From Alcaligenaceae bacterium (lineage in GTDB: Bacteria; Pseudomonadota; Gammaproteobacteria; Burkholderiales; Burkholderiaceae_B), in NCBI GenBank assembly GCA_029267315.1, contig JAJUJD010000007.1, positions 1 through 45,283 on the forward strand: a DNA stretch of 45,283 nt, read 5' to 3'. Positions 35,802 to 44,870 of this stretch are shown here, one piece after another. Position 1 is the first letter of the stretch; each line of letters begins with the position of its first letter. Below the pieces are notes generated by a model. The model was not told the DNA's origin and ran no database searches. It worked only from the letters and a program-made list of their open reading frames with translations. The position numbers and the translations under genes are program-made.

Positions 35802-36542
35802 ATGTCCGAGGCCATCATTCGCCTTGAAAACGTCAACAAGTGGTACGGACAGTTTCACGTGCTGCGCAATCTGAACCTCGAGGTCGCTCAGGGCGAGCGT
35901 ATTGTCATCTGTGGCCCGTCCGGTTCAGGCAAGTCCACCATGATCCGCTGCATCAACCGCCTGGAAGAACATCAGCAGGGGCGTATTCTGGTGGATGGAA
36001 CCGAACTAACCAACGACCTCAAGCACATAGAGGCTATACGCCGTGATGTCGGTATGGTGTTCCAGCATTTCAATCTATTCCCACACCTGACCGTCCTGGA
36101 AAATCTGACGCTAGGGCCGATCTGGGTGCTCAAGAGAAGCAAGGCGGAAGCGGAAGCCACTGCCATGAAATATCTGGAGCGTGTGCGAATTCCCGAGCAG
36201 GCTAATAAGTTCCCGGGGCAGCTTTCGGGAGGCCAGCAACAGCGAGTGGCTATCGCAAGGTCACTGTGCATGAACCCAAAGATCATGCTCTTCGACGAGC
36301 CTACTTCAGCACTGGACCCGGAAATGGTCAAGGAAGTGCTAGATGTGATGGTCAGCTTGGCTGAAGAAAGCGGCATGACCATGCTGTGCGTAACGCACGA
36401 AATGGGGTTCGCCCGCAAGGTCGCCGACCGCGTCATCTTCATGGATCAGGGTGAAATCATCGAAGAGAACAGCCCAGATATTTTCTTTGATGCTCCCCAG
36501 CACGAGCGTACTCAGACTTTCCTCCAACAGATTCTGCACTGA
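35802..36542 (+). CDS. aapP: general L-amino acid ABC transporter ATPase AapP
   Basis: ATPase subunit, 246 residues, of the polar amino-acid ABC class (GlnQ/HisP-like). Walker [11 protein letters not shown]-loop [17 protein letters not shown], signature [15 protein letters not shown], Walker [16 protein letters not shown] and H-loop [10 protein letters not shown] are all present. A good AAGGAG site precedes the ATG. Last gene of aapJQMP. Confidence 0.96.
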   Translation: MSEAIIRLENVNKWYGQFHVLRNLNLEVAQGERIVICGPSGSGKSTMIRCINRLEEHQQGRILVDGTELTNDLKHIEAIRRDVGMVFQHFNLFPHLTVLENLTLGPIWVLKRSKAEAEATAMKYLERVRIPEQANKFPGQLSGGQQQRVAIARSLCMNPKIMLFDEPTSALDPEMVKEVLDVMVSLAEESGMTMLCVTHEMGFARKVADRVIFMDQGEIIEENSPDIFFDAPQHERTQTFLQQILH

Positions 36543-36624
36543 ACCAAATTTAACAATCCTGGACGGGCGCTCTTGTTACGATCGTTCTCTGCAGTCATCC
36601 GTTTAGGACAAGAAGGAGAACGAT

Positions 36625-37284
36625 ATGAACGTTTCAACGCGTATGACGCGCCTGGCAGCATGCTTGGGTGCGGTGGCGCTGGCGGCAGGTTGCGCCACAG
36701 GCGAAATGGGGCAGGGCGGTCGCACCGCCGTAGGTGCCGGGACAGGGGCGGCGTTAGGTGCTGGCCTAGGCGCTCTGATTGGCGATAGCAGCCGTGCCGC
36801 TGCCATTGGCGCGGGTATCGGTGCGGTGGCAGGTGGCATCGCGGGGTACAACTGGTCGGGCGTGAAGAACGACGTGGAACAATCCGGGGCCGCCAGCCTG
36901 GGCGTGGACGTGACGGAAATGCCTGATGGCACCTTGCGGGTCAATATTCCGAGCAACGTCTCCTTCGACACGGGCAAGTACGATCTGAAGCCCGAACTGA
37001 CGCCAGTCCTGGATAGTGTCGCTCGGGCACTGGTTCAGCATCCGGAACTGCGCGCTAAGGCAATCGGCCATACCGATAGCACGGGGACGGCTCAGGTGAA
37101 CCAAACTCTGTCGGTGAACCGTGCCAATGCAGTCACGAATTACCTCAATGCCCGCGGGGTGGATCGTAGCCGATTGATGTCCGAGGGGCGTGGCCCCAAT
37201 AACCCGGTGGCAGACAATTCGACGGCTGAAGGGCGAGCCATGAACCGCCGCGTCGAACTGTATCTCTACGCAGTGCAGCAGTAA
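36625..37284 (+). CDS. OmpA-family lipoprotein with glycine-zipper region (YiaD-like)
   Basis: Outer-membrane lipoprotein of 219 residues. Lipobox LAAGC places the lipidated Cys at 23. A glycine-zipper segment follows (about 30-75, GAGTGAALGAGLGALIG and GAGIGAVAGGIAG), possibly membrane-inserting. The C-terminal OmpA domain (about 110-215) has VSFDTGKYDLKPE and AIGHTDSTGTAQVNQTLSVNRA with the peptidoglycan-binding Asp and Arg (NRRVELYL). It likely ties the outer membrane to the cell wall. Good AAGGAG site. A single gene with a strong terminator. Confidence 0.93.
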   Translation: MNVSTRMTRLAACLGAVALAAGCATGEMGQGGRTAVGAGTGAALGAGLGALIGDSSRAAAIGAGIGAVAGGIAGYNWSGVKNDVEQSGAASLGVDVTEMPDGTLRVNIPSNVSFDTGKYDLKPELTPVLDSVARALVQHPELRAKAIGHTDSTGTAQVNQTLSVNRANAVTNYLNARGVDRSRLMSEGRGPNNPVADNSTAEGRAMNRRVELYLYAVQQ

Positions 37285-37291
37285 ATGAGTT

Positions 37292-37350
37292 CGCCCCGAT
37301 ACGGGGCGCTCACGACTTCAGCAGGGGGCTTCGGCTCCCTGTTTTGTTTT
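37292..37350 (+). terminator. double-hairpin terminator of the OmpA-type lipoprotein gene
   Basis: First hairpin CGCCCCG-ATA-CGGGGCG (37292-37308). Second hairpin 37322-37341: 8-bp stem with one G-U pair and a TTCG tetraloop, followed by TTTTGTTTT. The second is a textbook rho-independent terminator. It ends 3 bp before the 3' end of the convergent XRE gene. Confidence 0.92.
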
Positions 37351-37352
37351 CC

Positions 37353-37727
37353 TCATTCGTTTTCTTCCAGCACAGCCAGCATGCTGGCAATGGTCTGGGC
37401 GAGCAGCTGTCGCTTGTGCAGGGGTAGTGCCCAGATGCGAGCTGGATCGATTTCCGGCAGGGGCCATACAGTGTTGCTGAGAGCGGCCGGAGGCTCGGCA
37501 AGCGGGGTACTGGGGGGTAGTTCCATGGGCCCGGCATTCAGGACTAACCATGCAGGGGAGACCTGCAGCACTTCGGCAATCCGGAATACGTTCTGGGGGT
37601 TCTTCCGTCTGCCTGATTCGTAGTTGCCGATAGTGCCCTGAGACAAACCGCAAGCGTGCGCAAGTTGCGCCTGAGATAACCTGCGCAGTGTGCGTGCGTG
37701 CTTGAGACGAGAGCCGAAGGTGTTCAC
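37353..37727 (-). CDS. XRE-family (Cro/CI-type) repressor
   Basis: DNA-binding protein with an N-terminal Cro/CI helix-turn-helix (RLKHARTLRRLSQAQLAHAC, then GLSQGTIGNYESGRRKNPQN) and a short C-terminal region (LPEIDPARIWALPLHKRQLLAQTIASMLAVLEE) as in truncated phage-type repressors; no LexA-type protease domain. I chose GTG 37727 (124 residues) because it puts the helix-turn-helix at the usual distance from the N-terminus and leaves the operator array outside the gene. GTG 37778 (141 residues) is the longest start; neither has a clear ribosome binding site. It is divergent from the OmpR-like gene at 37852 and very likely regulates that interval, by inference from the operators. Confidence 0.85.
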   Translation of the reverse strand: MNTFGSRLKHARTLRRLSQAQLAHACGLSQGTIGNYESGRRKNPQNVFRIAEVLQVSPAWLVLNAGPMELPPSTPLAEPPAALSNTVWPLPEIDPARIWALPLHKRQLLAQTIASMLAVLEENE

Positions 37728-37840
37728 AAATGTGATTGAACCGGCGTTGCCAAACACGTTGGTGATTTCCGTAATCACGAACGTGATTATTTAGGGGTAC
37801 AGTCCTTCAGGAGTTATGCGATTCGAACACGTTCGTGATG
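37722..37840. promoter_or_regulatory. array of four operator-like dyads between the XRE and OmpR-like genes
   Basis: Four 16-bp sites in the same orientation share CAC at positions 4-6 and GTGAT at 11-15: 37722-37737 (GTTCACAAATGTGATT), 37752-37767 (AAACACGTTGGTGATT), 37773-37788 (AATCACGAACGTGATT, a perfect dyad) and 37825-37840 (GAACACGTTCGTGATG). Start-to-start spacing is 30, 21 and 52 bp, close to 3, 2 and 5 helical turns. The array fills the divergent promoter region, the usual layout for a self-regulating CI-type repressor. Confidence 0.8.
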
Positions 37841-37851
37841 AAGGAGGGCAA

Positions 37852-38640
37852 ATGACTGCGGGGTTTGTGCACCTTTTTGGTTCTGCCGGGTTTGCAGGGG
37901 CGAGTGCTTTGCAGACGGCATTGCTGCGGCAAGGGCTGGGCCTGCGTTTGCATACCGAAATGTCGCAGCTGCTGGCAGCCCTCAGCGTACAAGGTACGAA
38001 GCCAGAGCCCTCGCTCGTCCTATTGGGAGCGTCTTTCGAGCAATGTTGTCAGGCGGCCCGACAGCTTCGATCTGTGGCTCCCGCGCTGCCAGTAATGGCG
38101 CTGGTCTCCCCTTTCACCGAGGCTGCAGTGAAGCAGGCACTCGTCCATGGCATAGTCGCCTGTTGGCCCGCATCGGTGCCTGTGGATACGCTCGCCATGA
38201 ATCTGCAACGCCTGCTGTGCCACAGGCAGGAAAGCGCAACTGCGGCCTGGCGGCTGAACCACCTAGGTTGGGAAATTCAGTCTCCCCATGGGGTTGTGGT
38301 TGCGCTAACGTCTGCGGAACGCGCTTTGATGCTGGCTCTATGTAGTGCGCCACGCAGGCGTCTCAGTCACGATGCGCTGGACAGTGTCATGGGTCCGGCA
38401 GGGTCAGTGTCGTCAGAGGGCGGTGAACCTGTACACGGGCAAGCCCGTGGCACTGGTACGCGTCGTATGAGTGTCATGATGAGCCGTCTGCGGAAAAAAT
38501 TTCTTGCTGCAGGGCTAGACCTGCCCATCCGCTCCCTGCGAGGGGTGGGTTACGAACTCTGCGTTGAGCTCACTCTACCGCATAGTCTTTCCGCGCCAGC
38601 CACTGCCTGCGACGCCGCAGCGTGCAGTTCAGCTCTTTAA
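37852..38640 (+). CDS. OmpR-like winged-helix regulator with degenerate receiver
   Basis: Probable transcription factor of 262 residues. The first 120 residues resemble a receiver fold ([31 protein letters not shown], overlapping parts) but lack the acidic pocket and phospho-acceptor Asp. The C-terminal 110 residues look like an OmpR/PhoB winged helix ([26 protein letters not shown], then [31 protein letters not shown]) with an inserted Gly/Ser loop between the helices. No kinase adjoins it. I chose ATG 37852 behind AAGGAGG; ATG 37816 lies only two bases from its GGAG. The last operator-like site lies just upstream. The 3' end overlaps proB by 12 bp. Confidence 0.78.
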   Translation: MTAGFVHLFGSAGFAGASALQTALLRQGLGLRLHTEMSQLLAALSVQGTKPEPSLVLLGASFEQCCQAARQLRSVAPALPVMALVSPFTEAAVKQALVHGIVACWPASVPVDTLAMNLQRLLCHRQESATAAWRLNHLGWEIQSPHGVVVALTSAERALMLALCSAPRRRLSHDALDSVMGPAGSVSSEGGEPVHGQARGTGTRRMSVMMSRLRKKFLAAGLDLPIRSLRGVGYELCVELTLPHSLSAPATACDAAACSSAL

Positions 38641-39783
38641 GGCAGGCTGCAGCACTATCATATTGTCGCGGTGCATGAGTTCCGGGTCGGTCATGTGGCC
38701 TAGAATGTCGGCAATGCGGTGGCTGGGTTGGCGCAAAATTCGCCGCGTGTCGCTCGAGGAATAGTTGATCAGGCCGCGGGCGAGCTCCTTGCCATTTTCG
38801 TCCAGGCAGGCCACCACATCGCCCCGCTCGAATTCGCCATGAACAGCGGTTACGCCAATGGCCAGAAGGCTCTTGTGCCCCTCGGTGAGTGCCTTGACCG
38901 CCCCACGGTCCAGCGTCACCCGCCCGCGCAGGCGTAAGTGGTTGGCCAGCCAACGCTGACGAGCCGACCGTATCGGCAGAACAGCGCGCAATTCTGTGCC
39001 AATGCGTTGACCTTCCGCCAGGCGCTCCAGCACTCGGGGTTCACGTCCACTGGCAATTATGGTGTGGCCACCACTGTTGGCGGCACGTTTGGCGGCGAGC
39101 ACTTTGGTGAGCATGCCACCCGTACCGATGTCACTTCCAGAGCCGCCCGCCATTTTCTCCAACGCTGGATCGCCTGCCCGGGCAACCTCAATCAGCGTGG
39201 CGGAGGCATCCTTGCGCGGGTCTGCGGTATAGAGGCCACTCTGGTCGGTGAGAATGATCAGAGTCTCGGCCTCGATGAGATTGGTAACCAACGCGCCCAG
39301 TGTGTCGTTATCGCCCAGCCGAATCTCATCCGTGACAACGGTATCGTTCTCGTTGACGATGGGCACCACTCCGAGTGCCAGCAAGGTGTACAGAGTGCTG
39401 CGGGCATTCAGGTAACGGCGTCGGTCTGCCAAGTCCTCGTGCGTCAGAAGAATTTGTGCGGTCCGTATGCCATGGCGTGCAAAGGCAGCTTCGTAAGCCT
39501 GCACCAACCCCATCTGCCCAACTGCCGCGGCCGCCTGCAACTCATGCATGGCACTGGGGCGGCGGGGCCACCCCAGTCGTGCCATGCCTTCTGCAATGGC
39601 CCCGCTGGACACGAGTACGACCTGCCGCTCTTCGGCATGCAAAGTGGCAATTTGGCTTGCCCATTGCTCCACCGCTTCCAGATCAAGGCCTTTTCCTTCG
39701 TTGGTCACCAGCGAAGAGCCGACTTTAATGACGAGCCGCCGAGCGTCGACGGTTGCGGGTGGCGTGTTCTTGAGGTCAAACAT
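38629..39783 (-). CDS. proB: glutamate 5-kinase
   Basis: First enzyme of proline synthesis, phosphorylating glutamate; cytoplasmic, 384 residues from the chosen start. An amino-acid-kinase domain ([68 protein letters not shown]) is followed by a C-terminal PUA domain ([20 protein letters not shown]). ATG 39783 fits the family N-terminus; a longer TTG start at 39843 would overlap obgE by 4 bp. A 7-bp GC hairpin (about 39814-39836) lies between obgE and this ATG. proA is not in the window. Confidence 0.94.
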   Translation of the reverse strand: MFDLKNTPPATVDARRLVIKVGSSLVTNEGKGLDLEAVEQWASQIATLHAEERQVVLVSSGAIAEGMARLGWPRRPSAMHELQAAAAVGQMGLVQAYEAAFARHGIRTAQILLTHEDLADRRRYLNARSTLYTLLALGVVPIVNENDTVVTDEIRLGDNDTLGALVTNLIEAETLIILTDQSGLYTADPRKDASATLIEVARAGDPALEKMAGGSGSDIGTGGMLTKVLAAKRAANSGGHTIIASGREPRVLERLAEGQRIGTELRAVLPIRSARQRWLANHLRLRGRVTLDRGAVKALTEGHKSLLAIGVTAVHGEFERGDVVACLDENGKELARGLINYSSSDTRRILRQPSHRIADILGHMTDPELMHRDNMIVLQPALKS

Positions 39784-39839
39784 TTGCAGAAGCAAGGATG
39801 GGAAGGAGGAGGGCCGGGCACATTGTCCCCGGCCTGGTT

Positions 39840-40982
<1,143 letters not shown>

Positions 40983-41012
40983 CTACCTTGGGTGGAGAAA
41001 TCAATTCTAATC

Positions 41013-41046
41013 AAAAACAAAAAGCCTCGCCGTTAGGTGGCGAGGC
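41013..41046 (-). terminator. terminator between rpmA and obgE
   Basis: On the minus strand an 8-bp stem (41039-41046 with 41024-41031) and 7-nt loop are followed by a T-rich run (41013-41023). It would stop or reduce transcription from rplU-rpmA into obgE, so obgE may have its own promoter or depend on read-through. Confidence 0.85.
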
Positions 41047-41052
41047 TCATGC

Positions 41053-41094
41053 CAGGGAAACCGGGTCAAGTCGCCGGGACTTGACGGTTCCCTG
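41053..41094 (-). repeat. long stem-loop just after rpmA
   Basis: Core stem GTCAAGTC (41065-41072) with GACTTGAC (41078-41085), loop GCCGG, extended by partly bulged pairing of 41053-41062 with 41086-41094. It begins 20 bp after the rpmA stop and precedes the terminator, so the transcript ends in two tandem hairpins. Possibly a 3'-end stabiliser. Confidence 0.65.
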
Positions 41095-41114
41095 CTGCTG
41101 CGTTCAGGCCGGAA

Positions 41115-41375
41115 TTATTCGGCGGGAACGACAGATACAGTACGCTTGTTCAGCGCGCCGCTGATGTGGAACTTAACGCTACCATCAACCAGCGAGTAGA
41201 GAGTGTGGTCCTTGCCGATGCCGACATTGACGCCAGGGTGGAACTGGGTGCCACGCTGACGCACAATAATGGAACCAGCGGGGATCAATTGACCACCATA
41301 GACTTTGACGCCCAGGCGTTTTGCCTGTGAGTCGCGGCCGTTCCGCGTAGAGCCGCCGCCCTTTTTCTGTGCCAT
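41115..41375 (-). CDS. rpmA: 50S ribosomal protein L27
   Basis: Ribosomal protein of 86 residues near the peptidyl-transferase centre. It starts [20 protein letters not shown] with the typical GGGS and [10 protein letters not shown] segments, then [20 protein letters not shown]. Good AGGAG site before ATG 41375. Follows rplU by 25 bp. Confidence 0.98.
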   Translation of the reverse strand: MAQKKGGGSTRNGRDSQAKRLGVKVYGGQLIPAGSIIVRQRGTQFHPGVNVGIGKDHTLYSLVDGSVKFHISGALNKRTVSVVPAE

Positions 41376-41400
41376 TGCTTAACTCCTGTTTACCGTGGCA

Positions 41401-41712
41401 TCAAGCCGAGATGGCTTCGATGCGAACTTCGGTGTAGTTCTGACGATGGCCTTGGCGCTTCTGGTAATGCTTGCGACGGCGCATCTTGAAGATTTTGACC
41501 TTGGGATGACGGCCTTGTGCAAGAACGGTAGCCTTGACCACGGCGCCTTCAACGAAAGGCGTGCCGATCTTCAGCTCTTCGCCTTCGCCAACCGACAACA
41601 CTTGGTCCAGCGAAATTTCTTGCCCAATGTCTGCCGGTATCTGTTCGATCTTGAGTTTTTGGCCGGCGGCAACTCGGTATTGCTTGCCACCAGTTTTTAT
41701 GACCGCGTACAT
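41401..41712 (-). CDS. rplU: 50S ribosomal protein L21
   Basis: Ribosomal protein of 103 residues that binds 23S rRNA. Family pattern: [40 protein letters not shown] and [15 protein letters not shown]-type basic end (here [20 protein letters not shown]). It is preceded by a structured leader of about 100 nt and a strong promoter. Confidence 0.98.
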   Translation of the reverse strand: MYAVIKTGGKQYRVAAGQKLKIEQIPADIGQEISLDQVLSVGEGEELKIGTPFVEGAVVKATVLAQGRHPKVKIFKMRRRKHYQKRQGHRQNYTEVRIEAISA

Positions 41713-41736
41713 GGGGGGTTCCTTAAATCAAATAAG

Positions 41737-41810
41737 AAAGCAAAAGCCTTTAAATACACCGCCCTGAAGGCAGGCATGCTTTTGCTTTTAACGAATTGGC
41801 AAAATGCCAA
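41737..41810 (-). promoter_or_regulatory. structured 5' leader of rplU-rpmA
   Basis: On the minus strand the leader begins with hairpin TTGGCA-TTT-TGCCAA (41810-41796). Then follow arm AAAGCAAAAGC (41788-41778), a 30-nt loop with its own small hairpin, and arm GCTTTTGCTTT (41747-41737), a perfect 11-bp inverted repeat. The AAGGA ribosome binding site is 12 nt further on. The position suggests ribosomal-protein autoregulation. I do not know a described leader of this kind in the family. Confidence 0.6.
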
Positions 41811-41819
41811 GCTCTTGAT

Positions 41820-41847
41820 TCTATATCGAATTGCATGTATGCGTCAA
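41820..41847 (-). promoter_or_regulatory. sigma-70 promoter of rplU-rpmA
   Basis: On the minus strand TTGACG (41847-41842) and TATAGA (41825-41820) are separated by 16 bp. The -35 overlaps the stop codon of the upstream LysR gene. Transcription would start near 41812, about 100 nt before the rplU ATG. Confidence 0.75.
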
Positions 41848-42785
41848 TTTGCACTGCCATGGGCAGCTGACTCTAGTAACCACTTGCGGAAGACCTGCAG
41901 GGCGGGAAGGTTCCGCTTGTGCTCGGGATAACAGAGGTAATAACCGTCCTGAGCCGTAATGGGCAGGTTCAAGGGAATCACGAGCTTGCCTTCATTCAAT
42001 TCGTCTTCGATGACACACCGTGGAATGAGCGCAACACCCAGGCCCGCTATGGCAGCCTGTGACAATAAAGAGTACTGATCATACCGGGCTCCATCAGCGC
42101 TGCGAGGGGTCTCGCACTCTGCGTCCCGAAACCATTCGGGCCAGTGATGTTGGGCGCTGGTGTGATGCAGCAGCGGCTTGCTCAATAGATCGGCTGCTGA
42201 ACGAACTGGCTCGGCGAACAGACCCGGTGCACAGACGGGTACCACTTCCCGCCCCGTTATGTATTCAGCATGGCTGCCGGGCCAGCTGCCTGTGCCGAAG
42301 CGTATCGCGGCATCGACTTCCGGTGATTCGAAGTCATAGCCCATGCGATATGGCAGGAACACCAATTGCAGCTCTGGAAACTGCTTGCGCAGATCGGGCA
42401 GACGGGGAATGAGCCATTTGGCGCCGAGTGTCGGCATGCAGGTGATGTTGAGCGTCCCGCCGTGCCCGCGGTGAGACATGATGGCCAGCGACGCCGACTC
42501 GATCTTGTTCAGCGCGGCCCTGACATCATTCAGGTAAGCATGGCCGGCTTGTGTGAGCATCAGCCCGGCACGAGTGCGGGAAAACAAGGTGACCCCAAGG
42601 AATGTCTCAAGGTTTTTTATCTGTTTGCTTACCGCGCCTTGGGTGACACAGAGTTCCTGAGCAGCGCGAGTGAAGCTTCCTTGCCTTGCTGCGACCTCAA
42701 AGGCGTGAAGGTCGGAAATGGAAGGGCAGAACCGGCGCATAGAGGATATGAGAGCATGCTGAATAAGCATGGATTGAGGGAGCAT
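41844..42785 (-). CDS. LysR-family transcriptional regulator (GcvA-like)
   Basis: DNA-binding regulator, 313 residues from ATG 42785 or 298 from ATG 42740, the latter closer to the family's usual N-terminus. The helix-turn-helix is FEVAARQGSFTRAAQELCVTQ then GAVSKQIKNLETFLGVTLFSR. The C-terminal ligand-binding domain follows (GTLNITCMPTLGAKWLIPRL and AAIAGLGVALIPRCVIEDEL). It is divergent from the Bug-type gene, so it probably controls the transporter/hydrolase operon and itself. The inducer is unknown; a formylated or carbamoylated amino acid would fit the context. Confidence 0.9.
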   Translation of the reverse strand: MLPQSMLIQHALISSMRRFCPSISDLHAFEVAARQGSFTRAAQELCVTQGAVSKQIKNLETFLGVTLFSRTRAGLMLTQAGHAYLNDVRAALNKIESASLAIMSHRGHGGTLNITCMPTLGAKWLIPRLPDLRKQFPELQLVFLPYRMGYDFESPEVDAAIRFGTGSWPGSHAEYITGREVVPVCAPGLFAEPVRSAADLLSKPLLHHTSAQHHWPEWFRDAECETPRSADGARYDQYSLLSQAAIAGLGVALIPRCVIEDELNEGKLVIPLNLPITAQDGYYLCYPEHKRNLPALQVFRKWLLESAAHGSAN

Positions 42786-42786
42786 C

Positions 42787-42848
42787 TATTCCGTTAAGGA
42801 ATATCGTAGTGAAATTTTTTCGGTTGCACAATTGCTTACCGATAGCAA
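42787..42848. promoter_or_regulatory. two LysR-type binding-site candidates
   Basis: TATTCCGTTAAGGAATA (42787-42803) abuts the LysR start and contains T-N11-A symmetry. TTGCTTACCGATAGCAA (42832-42848) lies mid-way to the Bug-type gene. Their spacing of 45 bp between starts is wider than a standard recognition/activation pair. The first suits autorepression, the second activation. Confidence 0.5.
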
Positions 42849-42927
42849 GAATAGTTGGTTCGTTCGTCTGGCCTGGCTGTTCCCTGACCGGGTCGGTTCT
42901 CATTTTTTATCCGTTTGAGGAGACCCT

Positions 42928-43914
42928 ATGCAACGGCGTAACTTCGTAGTTGGACTCTGTGTGGCCGGCGTCGCCGCCCTCACCACCACTTTTGCAGGCG
43001 CTGCGGCTGCTGCCTACCCTGAGCAACCCATCAAACTGATCGTGCCGTTTGCGCCGGGTGGCACCACCGATATCGTGGGACGTCTCTTGGCTGAGCGTCT
43101 TGGCAATGAACTCAATCAGGTAATTGTGGTTGAGAACCGTGCTGGCGCAGGTGGTTCCATCGGTACAGCAACCGTTGCGCAAGCCAAGCCGGACGGCTAC
43201 ACCCTGGGCATTGCAACAGTGAGTACCCATGGTATTAATCCTGTGGTTTACAAGAACCTGCCGTATGACGCTGGCAAGGACTTCACGCCAATCACCAATA
43301 TCGCTGCCGTGCCTAACGTCATGGTGCTGAACCCCCAAAAGGTTTCGGCTCGCAACATGGCCGAGTTCGTTGAACAGGCCAAGGCCGACCCCGGCAAATT
43401 TGCCTATGCTTCGGCCGGGAACGGATCCGTATCTCACATGATGGGCGAGCTGTTCAAGATGGCATCGGGCACCGACCTGTTGCACGTACCCTACCGTGGC
43501 GTCGGCCCCGCCCTGACTGACACCCTGGCTGGCCAAGTAGATATTCTCTTCGATAACCTGCCGTCCTCCATTCCGCATATCAAGGAAGGCAAGCTGGTCG
43601 CCCTGGCTGTTGCTTCGCCTGAGCGTAGCGCCGCTGTACCGGACGTCCCCACTTTCGCAGAAGTTGGCCTAGAGCCAGTGAACGACCCCTCCTGGTTTGG
43701 TCTGATCGCGCCTGCCGGCCTACCCGCCGATATTCGCGACGCCTTGAACAAGGCAGCTGTGAAGGCACTTTCGGGCGACGAAATCAAGGAGCGTCTGGCC
43801 CAACTGGGTGCGACTCCTGTGGCTGACTCCCCCGAGGAATTCCAGCAAACCATTCAGAAGACGCTGGAGCGCAACGCCAAGATCGCTCAAGAAGCCAATA
43901 TCTCTCTGGACTAA
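42928..43914 (+). CDS. TctC/Bug-family periplasmic solute-binding protein
   Basis: Periplasmic binding protein of the tripartite tricarboxylate transporter type, 328 residues, greatly expanded in Alcaligenaceae. A signal peptide (MQRRNFVVGLCVAGVAALTT, cleaved near AAA-AYPEQ) is followed by the family start YPEQPIKLIVPFAPGGTTDIVGR and VVENRAGAGGSIGT. Then come HGINPVVYKNLPYD, FAYASAGNGSVSHMMGELFK and VPYRGVGPALTD. The ligand cannot be assigned; the Bug fold favours carboxylates and amino-acid derivatives. No TctA/TctB membrane genes follow, as is common. A GAGGAG site precedes the ATG. Divergent from the LysR gene. Confidence 0.93.
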   Translation: MQRRNFVVGLCVAGVAALTTTFAGAAAAAYPEQPIKLIVPFAPGGTTDIVGRLLAERLGNELNQVIVVENRAGAGGSIGTATVAQAKPDGYTLGIATVSTHGINPVVYKNLPYDAGKDFTPITNIAAVPNVMVLNPQKVSARNMAEFVEQAKADPGKFAYASAGNGSVSHMMGELFKMASGTDLLHVPYRGVGPALTDTLAGQVDILFDNLPSSIPHIKEGKLVALAVASPERSAAVPDVPTFAEVGLEPVNDPSWFGLIAPAGLPADIRDALNKAAVKALSGDEIKERLAQLGATPVADSPEEFQQTIQKTLERNAKIAQEANISLD

Positions 43915-43991
43915 TCCTTTAGTAGTCCGCTCTTTAGGAACCGGCCCGCGCGACTTGCCCGGGCGGTTCCTGTAACCCACCGCGAAACATC

Positions 43992-44870
43992 ATGCAGATC
44001 GTTACCCTGCCCCTGTCGTACCGTTATATTCATAGTCCTGAAGCAGCCGCCAAGCCGGTTCCACTGGTTCTGGATTCACCGCACAGTGGCACCGAATACC
44101 CGCCCGATTTCAATTCTGTCATTCCTCACGGCCAGCTGCGTACGGCGGAAGACACCTGGGTGGCCGACTTGTGGGCAGGCGCATTTGACCACGGTGTTGC
44201 CATGCTGGCGGCTCGCTTTCCCCGTAGTTACATCGACGCCAACCGCAGCCTGGATGAAGTCGACCCCTTATTGCTGGCAGAGCCCTGGCCGGAACCTCTG
44301 CCGGAATCTGCCAAAGTGCGCTTGGGCAAGGGTTTGGTCTGGCGCATGATGGACGACGGTACGCCGATTTACGACCGCAAACTGTCGCTGGAAGAAGTGC
44401 GTCATCGTATTGAAGCTTGCTGGAAGCCGTACCACGAGCGTCTTCAGGCTGCTATTGAGGAGACTCACGCTGCCTGCGGCCAGATGTGGCATATCAACTG
44501 TCATTCCATGCCCAGTGTTGCTGCCGAGTTTGCCACTGACAAACCCGGTCTGGTTCACCCCGACTTCGTGTTGGGCGACAGGGACGGCGAAACAGCCGCA
44601 CCGGAATTCCGAGAGTTTGTCGCCGCTTTCTTGCGAGGGCGTGGCTACAGCGTATCTATCAACGACCCCTACAAGGGCGTCGAAATCGTTCGCCGTTGCG
44701 GCGACCCGGCGCGCGGCCGACATAGCCTTCAGGTCGAGATCAACCGCAAGCTTTATATGGACGAAGTGACCCTGCGCCCCAATGAAGGCTTCCATCGGCT
44801 GCGTACTGACCTAGCTGACCTTACAGCAGACTTGCTGCGCTGGATGCGCTCGCAACTGGCGGCAGGCTGA
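43992..44870 (+). CDS. N-formylglutamate amidohydrolase-family protein (HutG-like)
   Basis: Predicted zinc hydrolase that releases formate from N-formylglutamate, the last step of one histidine-breakdown route; 292 residues. Family segments are VPLVLDSPHSGTEYP, DTWVADLWAGAFDHGVAML, FPRSYIDANRSLDEVDPLLL, GLVWRMMDDGTPIYDRKLS, INCHSMPSV (likely metal His), and GVEIVRRCGDPARGRHSLQVEINRKLYM (overlapping parts). No other hut genes lie nearby, so it may act on other N-formyl amino acids. Its stop overlaps the next start (TGATG). Confidence 0.88.
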   Translation: MQIVTLPLSYRYIHSPEAAAKPVPLVLDSPHSGTEYPPDFNSVIPHGQLRTAEDTWVADLWAGAFDHGVAMLAARFPRSYIDANRSLDEVDPLLLAEPWPEPLPESAKVRLGKGLVWRMMDDGTPIYDRKLSLEEVRHRIEACWKPYHERLQAAIEETHAACGQMWHINCHSMPSVAAEFATDKPGLVHPDFVLGDRDGETAAPEFREFVAAFLRGRGYSVSINDPYKGVEIVRRCGDPARGRHSLQVEINRKLYMDEVTLRPNEGFHRLRTDLADLTADLLRWMRSQLAAG

